Shown piece by piece: positions 17,101 to 22,247 of a DNA stretch of 46,811 nt. The position numbers and the translations under genes were made by a program. The stretch comes from JANOAR01 sp031411235 (GTDB taxonomy: Bacteria; Verrucomicrobiota; Verrucomicrobiia; Verrucomicrobiales; Verrucomicrobiaceae), in the NCBI GenBank assembly GCA_031411235.1, contig JANOAR010000265.1, forward strand, positions 1 to 46,811, given 5' to 3'. Position 1 is the first letter of the stretch; every line of letters begins with the position of its first letter. The notes beneath the pieces are model-generated. The model saw only the letters and a program-made list of their open reading frames with translations, searched no databases and was not told where the DNA came from.

Positions 17101-19897
17101 CGTCGGGGGTACGCAGGTTGATGCCATTGGGGTAGCGCCACTGACCGTAAAGGTGCTCCCAGGCGTCCGGGAGGCCGTCGTTGTCCCAGTCGTCAGGATT
17201 TGCGGGGTAAAAAAAGGCGGGAGGATGCGGGGCTAGTATGCTGTCTAGCCAGTCGGGGATGTCGTTGGCGTTGGCATCGGCAGTGTTGGTTTGCAGTTCG
17301 GGGGCGATATTGGCCTGAAGCCAGAGCAACCAGTCGCCAAGGTGGCCGCTGTGCAGGGTGTCTGGATTGTCGGGTGAGAGACGCAGGCGGCGTTCTTCAA
17401 AGTTTAGCACATGATCGCCGTCGCGGTCGAGGACAGCATCGCTGGGATCGACTTTATTAAAGCCCCAGTAGTCCTCGTAGAGGTCGGACATGTCGTCGTG
17501 GTCATGGTCGTAGGCGTCAAGGTGGGCATCCAGGGCAATGCCAAGGTTGTACTGGACAAGATTTGAGGTGCCATCGGCATCAAGGTCGCCGTTGGCGTCG
17601 TCTGGGTTGCTGGGGTTGAGGCCATAAAGGATTTCGATTTTGTTGGGTATGAGGTCGCCGTCACTGTCGGTGAGGTCGGCGAGAGTGCCGTCTTTGTGAA
17701 TGTGGGTGGCGTTGCTCCTGGCCTTGCTCAGTGAGTAGGGATCAAGGGGATCGGAGTTGAAGAGGATTTTTTCTTCGTAGTCGGTCAGTCCGTCGTCATC
17801 GCTATCGACAAGGGCGTCGCTGGTGCCGAAGTCCTGCTCCTGCATTGCATTAAGCCCATCTTGGTCGTGGTCGGTATTGGCTCCGTTGGTCGCGTCCTCT
17901 GGGTAGCGATCTGTCCAGTTGGGTATTTCATCGCTATCGTTGTCGGCGATGACGGCTGCCCCCCAGCGGATGTGGTTGACCATGCTGAGGTTCGTGGCGT
18001 CGTCGGGGTAGGGATCACTGAGATTTAGGATGCCGTCGTGGTCGCGGTCGGTGATACGCCAGCCATTACGAGGCAAGGCGTCATACCAATTTTGAATACC
18101 GTCGCCATCAAGATCATGCATAGCAAAGCCGTGCCAGCGCTCAGCGTTGTACGGGCTGTAATTGGTGGGGTCGGTAGGGGCAGGATCATTGCCTGTGCTG
18201 TTAAAAAGGCCGTCGTGATCGAAGTCAGCAATGTTGTTGAAGGGATCGTAAGGGAACTCATCGGCATAGTTTTGTATGCCATCATTATCAGCGTCTTTGT
18301 TGACGTCTTTGCCCCAGACGATGCCATTGATATCGCTGGTGTTAGTGGGATCCTCGGGATAAGGATCGTCGCCGTACGAGAACGGGTCGCCGTCGAGATT
18401 GGTAGCAGTTGCGAAGTAGGGTGTGGGGTCATAGAAATTGGGCGTGGTATCGTTGTCCCAGTCGTCATAGCCTCCGCTCATCCATGATATATCGTTGGCT
18501 TCGCTGATATTGAACGGGTCTCGTAAGGCGGGGTCAACGGCGTTCAAGAGGCCATCGTTATCTACGTCGGGATTTCCGTCGTAGGGGTCGTTGGGAAATG
18601 TATCCTGCCAGTTCGGGTAGGCATCGCCATCAAGGTTAGCAAAAAGATCATTGTACCAGGGAGTGCCATTGATGAGGCTGGTGTTGGAATTGTCCTTCGG
18701 GTATGGGTCGTCTGCATTGAGCCATCCATCATTATCAAAGTCAGGGATCTCATTGAAGGTATCCGTCGGGTAGGGGTCATTGAAGTTGTTGATCTCATCC
18801 TGGTCATCATCAGCGAGAGCGCTGCCGTACCAAGCCATTGAATTGAAAGGGCTGGCGTTGGTGTCGTCCTCAATGGCAGGATCAATGTTATCAGGCAGGC
18901 CATCGTCATCGGTGTCTCCGTCGGTGCCTCCCTCGGGCTCGTTCGTTGTCGAGTTGCCATTGTTGCCGTCGTAGGGCCAAGCATCCTCATAGTTGGGGCT
19001 GCCATCGGCATCCTCATCACCTAAAACACTGCCATACCAGTAGATGCCATTCTCTGGGCTGAAGTTTTCTAAATTGTCTGGGAAAGGATCGTCCTCGTTG
19101 GGAATGCTATCGCCATCGCGGTCGGGGTTTGGAACATCCTCAGGATCGCCAGGCTCCGGATAAGGGGAATTATCATAATAGTTTAAGATGCCGTCGCCAT
19201 CAGCATCGCTGAGGGCATCGCCATACCAGCTTATGCCGTTGGCGGAACTGTAGTTGTCCGCAGCACTAGAAGTGGTGGTGTCTGGATCAACGCTATCGTT
19301 GATGCCATCCCCATCGCTGTCATTGTTGGTGGGGTCGGCGGGGTAGCCGTCGATGAAATTCAGGAGGCCATCGCCATCGAAGTCGCAGAAAGTGGCACCT
19401 GCGTAGTTTGGTAATTGGCCATTGGCGTACGGGGTCGAGTAGCAGCCATGAAATTCATGGAAGTCGGAGTAGCCGTCGCCATCACTATCCCAGGAATGGA
19501 GCGATATAGACTCACCGATGAGGCTCATGGCTGGGCGCACAATGGAGTATTCCTCGCCATCGAGGATACCATCGTAGTCAGTGTCTGGATTGTAGGGATT
19601 GGTGGCCTCGCTCAGTTCGAGATCATCGGGTAGGCCATCGTAGTCGGCATCGCCACCTTGGGCTTGGATGTCTGCCAAGCTTGTGAGTGTAGCACCATCC
19701 AAGGATTGCCAGGAGTCCGCTAGGCCATTGCCATCGGTATCGATCCAAGCCCCAATACCAAGACGCATGGGGGAGAAAATAAGGGCAATAAGTCCAACGA
19801 TGAGCGCTGTGTGACTGATGCGTCCTCTGACCTGGCTCAGGAGGCAATTCGCACGCCGCAAGGTAGGGGATTTGGCTTTTTCATGGTATGCATGCAA
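11132..19897 (-). CDS. Giant polymorphic toxin: TSP3 repeats, TPR, Cys-rich region, pretoxin Hint, HNH-like nuclease tip
   Basis: This is one uninterrupted frame of 2921 residues. It starts at TTG (19897), the first start-like codon after an in-frame TAA, with no Shine-Dalgarno sequence. Residues about 28-48 form a signal or anchor. From about 50 to 1890 run Asp-rich calcium-type TSP3 repeats (DSDGDGL pattern), including eight Trp-centred modules (224-645); TPR-like helices interrupt them near 1190-1320. Residues about 1892-2189 contain roughly 60 cysteines (CxC, CGC), followed by a Gly/Pro linker. A Hint domain spans 2616-2769, from CFTGDTPVLTATG through TANHPVW to WVHN, as in pretoxin Hint domains that cut themselves to release a tip. 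The tip (2770-2921) has YHHLVEQ (His 2836, 2837), GNVVPIS, NHELNRLYSS and TIRDWL, typical of HNH/EndoVII-type toxin nucleases. Immunity genes follow. The exact nuclease subfamily is unverified. Confidence 0.88.
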   Translation of the reverse strand: MHAYHEKAKSPTLRRANCLLSQVRGRISHTALIVGLIALIFSPMRLGIGAWIDTDGNGLADSWQSLDGATLTSLADIQAQGGDADYDGLPDDLELSEATNPYNPDTDYDGILDGEEYSIVRPAMSLIGESISLHSWDSDGDGYSDFHEFHGCYSTPYANGQLPNYAGATFCDFDGDGLLNFIDGYPADPTNNDSDGDGINDSVDPDTTTSSAADNYSSANGISWYGDALSDADGDGILNYYDNSPYPEPGDPEDVPNPDRDGDSIPNEDDPFPDNLENFSPENGIYWYGSVLGDEDADGSPNYEDAWPYDGNNGNSTTNEPEGGTDGDTDDDGLPDNIDPAIEDDTNASPFNSMAWYGSALADDDQDEINNFNDPYPTDTFNEIPDFDNDGWLNADDPYPKDNSNTSLINGTPWYNDLFANLDGDAYPNWQDTFPNDPYDGNPDVDNDGLLNAVDPALRDPFNISEANDISWMSGGYDDWDNDTTPNFYDPTPYFATATNLDGDPFSYGDDPYPEDPTNTSDINGIVWGKDVNKDADNDGIQNYADEFPYDPFNNIADFDHDGLFNSTGNDPAPTDPTNYSPYNAERWHGFAMHDLDGDGIQNWYDALPRNGWRITDRDHDGILNLSDPYPDDATNLSMVNHIRWGAAVIADNDSDEIPNWTDRYPEDATNGANTDHDQDGLNAMQEQDFGTSDALVDSDDDGLTDYEEKILFNSDPLDPYSLSKARSNATHIHKDGTLADLTDSDGDLIPNKIEILYGLNPSNPDDANGDLDADGTSNLVQYNLGIALDAHLDAYDHDHDDMSDLYEDYWGFNKVDPSDAVLDRDGDHVLNFEERRLRLSPDNPDTLHSGHLGDWLLWLQANIAPELQTNTADANANDIPDWLDSILAPHPPAFFYPANPDDWDNDGLPDAWEHLYGQWRYPNGINLRTPDADLDGESGGGDGLSNLLEYQLDLSPVLSDSDGDGTSDANEDWDEDGLTNLQEVNLGTNAKLSDSDGNGISDADEDTDGDGLTTAQELSRGLNPSRYDDSDNDGVPDDWECFYGFDPFDGTDLGSDDDNDGVITRVEYSTWKTNPRNPDTDGDGITDFNDGAQAILNGLDAYAKANDKDFDGLTDTNEATAGTDPEKPDTDGDGLLDSWEVSYGYNPLSQRPTRAEVEAAANRHDLLPLLDDIESNELTLAQTTGTLATSPNAWDILRNRANAYLKLGRFDEALADYDRYLLARPADLDVRNDRAVARARTGLASPAAPTTTPAPVPTVGYEGALADLDKLLIAKPSWINARHNRALVLIQLERYDDAIADYDTLLNTDPNDPLAKGRKAHATKLLADTTAATTAEEPPTATTPSIGGAPSGHNFKPNDLTWTLEGIANLTPFIGHQVALLTDNTPAIQGLDHAANLSDYFTTFQSDPAELKSSPQASPGQTGASTTGTASPLSYPRPDTLLHLTEADLDSDGDHLTNEQEHATYQPYADPTTTLHPRQALDADGDLLPDDWESYYDLHNGPNPSPSSVTTPPVTTPSAPVPSQDHPTDDPDDDGLTNLEEYFWTNTSPREADTNHNGYTDAQDQMRFFKEQLQSFSDTDNAGQVNSIGLGQDAATTWVQNQLHIPSNNSNSTNPNSPANANDLDGDGLSNTDETLYGTRPDLADTDGGGVSDGAEVQAWKAAGSKTGHDPLLASDDSEQADSDKDGLTTADEKKERTDPNNPDTDGGGINDGDEVRARSTAPRDGADNPIFGNPLKASDDTQSDDTDNDGLSNGEETAEGTLPNNPDTDGGGIQDGAEVHSRTGQNHWEPLIDSDDDDQTDTDGDGMPDTWENSNNLDLNDPTDATQDADADDLKNVEEYRNDTDPNNADTDQGGIEDGVEVKNKKAGQTDPPLPTDPLDPQDDQNQPQCACVDINGVANPDATCFCGSTWVDNPEYLSGSSNDPGEWVSNCHCGPCDCDYLGAGGPSDATYCGGQGGCGHDDCGCDDACNCAPGTDACGGNKGCRANACICSAPAPPGPEDCACANNDCAGSGTCGDNCSCSPPPCGCPTSASCGGHCSDCTCGDCSACGCKDESAASTCSVASPGTCSCQAPGTDCDACGCNGIQGANCTGHCTCAGAPPQECSDHCGCNGTGSCSDTMTDCGCTPPDHCAGGDPNGNRCCTSPNACSGNCSKTGCACTPPPCSSCGCNGTPDTSTCGDPTHCACTTPGTGTPPGGGGGGGTPPGGGGTPPGGGGDGGTGGTTPTQPTPKRPDKPEKAPGTADARHRALGVGPWIYDPTLPKDFADWLVRLFEDIKNGKVKPGEAPSEEAAAVITRIAEEVAKGKATFEILPTSIKPIIQKGLDAAKNKDIKPPLPLPPKPSLIGEIAGWVRDLFKSEPKKPTLDDQPPAEPDDEGADWEVNGITVHLNDPRVVDELNLYAKLLEKAATEQNPPLNETEQKQWVEDQLNKVVAFIDINGPDSIVINPGGNGSSLGQIDGDGDKLKNTINIGGGLDALTAATEIGRLVGKAFQDDGEVQTRWLLYAGNDRDATEVMEQVTSAVQAASRQFCKDIVAGLKTGASILNEGADIAISLKDAYDGDYWALIGLIPLIPGSARKLVKLTNKAGDVVNLAPGATTKEIAEALLDCAGLCFTGDTPVLTATGLKRIDDIHFGDRVWARDEATGKEGWQRVLDTIATHPSELVLLTCQLEDGSRHTVRGTANHPVWSQTQQKFIDMGQLQAGDHLLLAQHHGTATVQALSFEPAPPGTTFTTYNLHVNQWHTYFVALGEGATGKAGPPAFWVHNTGNGLCAEGKELLGTLLDSSKSAQTPITPKDALKLIQEGGGAEFKVYKTFDSLKNNLPDPGEGNVYHHLVEQAQMTTFGQEAIQNSGNVVPISAELNHELNRLYSSKNADITGSTTLTIRDWLRTQNYSANRDFGHEALEKVKNGSWRLPPR
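17900..19260 (-). repeat. Eight Trp-centred modules of about 60 codons in the giant toxin
   Basis: Within the N-terminal third of the giant protein, a motif close to N-G-I-x-W-(Y/G/H)-G is repeated eight times, with the Trp at residues 224, 287, 356, 414, 472, 528, 588 and 645 (spacing 56-69). Each is followed by a (D/N)xDxD-type calcium loop with (I/P)N, and then by DPYP or a related phrase, so the repeat unit is a TSP3 loop pair plus a Trp segment. The copies differ at the DNA level, which points to old duplication under selection. Confidence 0.75.
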
Positions 19898-20374
19898 TTA
19901 CCCAAGTTGAATTATCAAATTGGTAGAACCTTGCCAAGGTAAATTCGTGGGATCAGCATTAATCGTATTGTTGCTTTACCAGCCTCGGATTGTCCCGTCG
20001 GCACACCCTGCTCGCTTGCTTTTCTGACACCACGCGACTCCACAACGTGTATTGCCATGGGTTGATTTCCCCCTGCGCACGCGCTCCCACCACTCGCGCT
20101 TACAGGCGGCATGGCATTTGAGGCTTTGGTGGGTTGTCTTGATACCTAGTCGCAGGGCCTGATTGCATGGCTAGCTACGAAGCCTGCGGGGGCAGAAAGC
20201 TTGGGTGTAGTGGTATGAATGGGCTAGCGGAATGGGTTCATCATTTATGCATTAAGAATTTCTGAAATATATCTTGCGTTCATTTCATAAAATATGGTAA
20301 TTATGGATGTTCTCTTTATTTCTTGAAGAGCGAAACCGATGAAAGTGAAAAATAATAAGTAAGAACACACCGAT
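19898..20374. other. Divergent intergenic region between the toxin and the Fn3 gene
   Basis: This 477-bp stretch separates the minus-strand toxin gene from the plus-strand Fn3 gene, so both promoters should lie here. Near the toxin start is a perfect palindrome, ACCTTG-C-CAAGGT at 19928-19940, which could be an operator. The part from about 20230 to 20370 is AT-rich, in contrast to its surroundings. I see no gene. A seven-codon frame at 20339-20362 (MKVKNNK) is too short to call. Confidence 0.5.
20274..20303 (+). promoter_or_regulatory. Possible promoter of the Fn3 gene
   Basis: TTGCGT (20274-20279), an 18-base spacer and TAATTA (20298-20303) in an AT-rich patch, about 70 bases before the start codon. 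This is a weak match found by eye. Confidence 0.3.
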
Positions 20375-21355
20375 ATGAACCCAACCACAGTCACACAAGG
20401 CGCTGCGAAGCGCTCCAACCCAAGTGCCTCGCATGGGGCAAAAATCTCGGCTCCGCATGACATCGCGGGGAGCAAGGACACGCCAGGATCAAGAACCAAG
20501 GTGGCGAGCCACTCCACGGCGAAGACCCGCACGGAGGTAGCGGCGGCGGCACCCAAGCCGCTGACGCGCCAACAACGCCGCAGGGCGGCGGAGGCTGGGG
20601 CGGCTGCTGCGGCTGCTGCGGCTGCTGCGGCGAGTGCTCCTCCTGTACGCTACGGGGACGGCACCCGTTTTGACCAGGGCGCACGATACTTTGTCGCCGA
20701 TCCCGTGCCGTTGCCCCTTGCGGGCACGGCCACGGTGAAGCTGGAAATGGGCTCGCGTACGGACGCGGCTCTAGCGGCGTTTGGCGAGAGCCATATCGAG
20801 GCGATGACGGGCAATGTCTGGTTCCTTACGCCCGTGCCTACGGCGGAGGTGTTTGAGGCCAAGTTGGCGGCGTTTGAGGCGAAGCTGGCGGCGCTGGATA
20901 ATCTGCGTGTGGAGGCGAAGAACTTGACCTTTGAAAAGGATCAAGCGCGCAAGGAGTTTGAATTCGCCTTCTCCCAACGCCGGGCCTACGTGCAGACGGC
21001 GAGCAACTCGAATGCGGAGGTGATCGCGAGCGCTGGCCTGTCGATCCGCAATCCTCCGACGCCGGTGGGGGCTCTGCTGCCGCCGCTGGGCCTGCGGGTG
21101 GAGCTGACCACGTTCAACGGCGAGCTGGATGTGCGCTGGAACACGGTGGCCGGGGCGAAGAGCTACGTGCTGGAATGCGCGGAGGTGATCGCTGGGCAGG
21201 AACTGCTGTGGGTGCAGGTGACGATGGGTGGCAAGCTGAGCCATCTGGCCAAACAACTGACTCCTGGCAAGCACTATGCCTTCCGTGTGGCGTCGATCGG
21301 CGGCAGCAACGGGGTGAGCCAGTGGAGCCCGGTGGTGCAACGCATGGCGGCGTAG
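20375..21355 (+). CDS. Protein with disordered Ala-rich N-terminus and C-terminal fibronectin type III domain
   Basis: This 326-residue protein has an N-terminal half (about 1-95) rich in Ser, Thr, Lys and Ala, with a run of ten or more alanines encoded by repeated GCTGCTGCG-like triplets just after LTRQQRRRAAEAG. The middle (about 120-230) contains a helical stretch with two similar phrases, FEAKLAAFEAKLAALD. Residues about 235-325 look like one Fn3 domain (LDVRWNTVAGAKSYVLECA, then YAFRVASIGGSNGVSQWS). There is no signal peptide. Fn3 domains bind proteins or carbohydrates; the specific role is unknown. The gene is divergent from the toxin, and a functional link is not shown. The Ala run may vary in length between strains. 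Confidence 0.65.
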   Translation: MNPTTVTQGAAKRSNPSASHGAKISAPHDIAGSKDTPGSRTKVASHSTAKTRTEVAAAAPKPLTRQQRRRAAEAGAAAAAAAAAAASAPPVRYGDGTRFDQGARYFVADPVPLPLAGTATVKLEMGSRTDAALAAFGESHIEAMTGNVWFLTPVPTAEVFEAKLAAFEAKLAALDNLRVEAKNLTFEKDQARKEFEFAFSQRRAYVQTASNSNAEVIASAGLSIRNPPTPVGALLPPLGLRVELTTFNGELDVRWNTVAGAKSYVLECAEVIAGQELLWVQVTMGGKLSHLAKQLTPGKHYAFRVASIGGSNGVSQWSPVVQRMAA

Positions 21356-21419
21356 GGGGGGAGGTGGACTTTCGGAGCGCTGGGAGGGGTGGGGGACTGG
21401 CGCTTCGGAAGGGGGGGTG

Positions 21420-21524
21420 GGGAGACTGGGAGACTGGGAGATGGGGAGATGGGGAGATGGGGAGATGGGGAGATGGGGAGATGGGGAGATGGAGTGAGGG
21501 CGGGATGGCGGGATGGCGGGATGG
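21420..21524. repeat. 8-bp minisatellite: 9 x GGGAGA(CT/TG), then 3 x CGGGATGG
   Basis: From 21420 to 21491 there are nine exact 8-base units: two GGGAGACT followed by seven GGGAGATG. From 21501 to 21524 there are three CGGGATGG units. The tract is G-rich on the plus strand, with regular runs of G that could form a quadruplex. It lies between the Fn3 gene and the lipoprotein gene, about 46 bases before the chosen start of the latter. Confidence 0.9.
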
Positions 21525-21569
21525 ATGATTCTTTTCATCCCTTTTGCATTGCCACGGTTAGTCCCTACG

Positions 21570-22238
21570 ATGTTGGGCGTGAAAATCTCCCTCAGTCTCC
21601 CTTTCCGCGTCGCTTGCCTGCTCGCTCTCGCGTCTTGCACGGCACCGCTCGATACCACCGAGCTAGACCTCCCGCTCAGCACGCGTGGTGCGACCACCTT
21701 CGCCCTCAGCCCTTCCTCGGGCGAAATCAAAATCCGTGACGCCGTCGCCATCGCCAAAGTCATTCGTCGCTACCGCGATCTCGATGCCGCTGAGAAGGCC
21801 CTCATCAAGCTTGCCGTGCGCCGCCACTTCGATGGACTGGTGGCCTTGGAGGTTAGGAAACTGGAGCAAGCCAGCGCACCCGAGCGCCAGCGCATCAGCC
21901 GTATCCCCGATGCCACCGCACGAAAGACCGCCGATGCCGATCTCTCGGCCAAGCTGCTCGCCGAGGCTGCGCGTCGAGTCGCGGCAAAGCTCAACGGACT
22001 GCTTGCTGTGCCCATGAAGACTTCCACAAGCCAATCCGTTGTCGCCTTCGCTCGCGTCGTCTCGGATGACATTCGTGTCGCCGATGCCGCCTATGAACTC
22101 GATGTGCCGCTCGGCAAAGTCGGCCCTGGAACCAAGATCGCTGCTGCCGACGCTCCCGAAGATCGTGCGTTGCAGGACATCAGCAAAGGCACAAAAACAG
22201 CGCAGTTAGTTTCCGTTGGTTCGGTATCCATCAAGTAG
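21570..22238 (+). CDS. Putative lipoprotein upstream of a Ser/Thr kinase
   Basis: I start this at the ATG at 21570, giving 222 residues. An in-frame ATG at 21513 lies inside the minisatellite and is less likely. Residues 1-23 form a lipoprotein signal (hydrophobic core and lipobox L-A-S-C with Cys23). The mature part is mostly helical and rich in Ala, Arg and Lys (AVAIAKVIRRYRDLDAAEKA; LLAEAARRVAAKLNGLL). I recognise no family. The kinase gene begins nine bases after its stop, so the two are almost certainly one operon, and a sensor or partner role in the envelope is an inference from that. There is no Shine-Dalgarno sequence. Confidence 0.6.
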   Translation: MLGVKISLSLPFRVACLLALASCTAPLDTTELDLPLSTRGATTFALSPSSGEIKIRDAVAIAKVIRRYRDLDAAEKALIKLAVRRHFDGLVALEVRKLEQASAPERQRISRIPDATARKTADADLSAKLLAEAARRVAAKLNGLLAVPMKTSTSQSVVAFARVVSDDIRVADAAYELDVPLGKVGPGTKIAAADAPEDRALQDISKGTKTAQLVSVGSVSIK

Positions 22239-22247
22239 CCCTGGCCT

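Noticed and set aside
19928..19940. Palindrome ACCTTGCCAAGGT near the toxin start, as an operator
   Set aside because: Only 6-base arms; one copy, so it cannot be told from chance. Kept as a note in the intergenic feature.
20339..20362. Seven-codon frame MKVKNNK before the Fn3 gene, possible leader peptide
   Set aside because: Too short and too easily arising by chance in an AT-rich patch; no terminator/antiterminator structure recognised after it.
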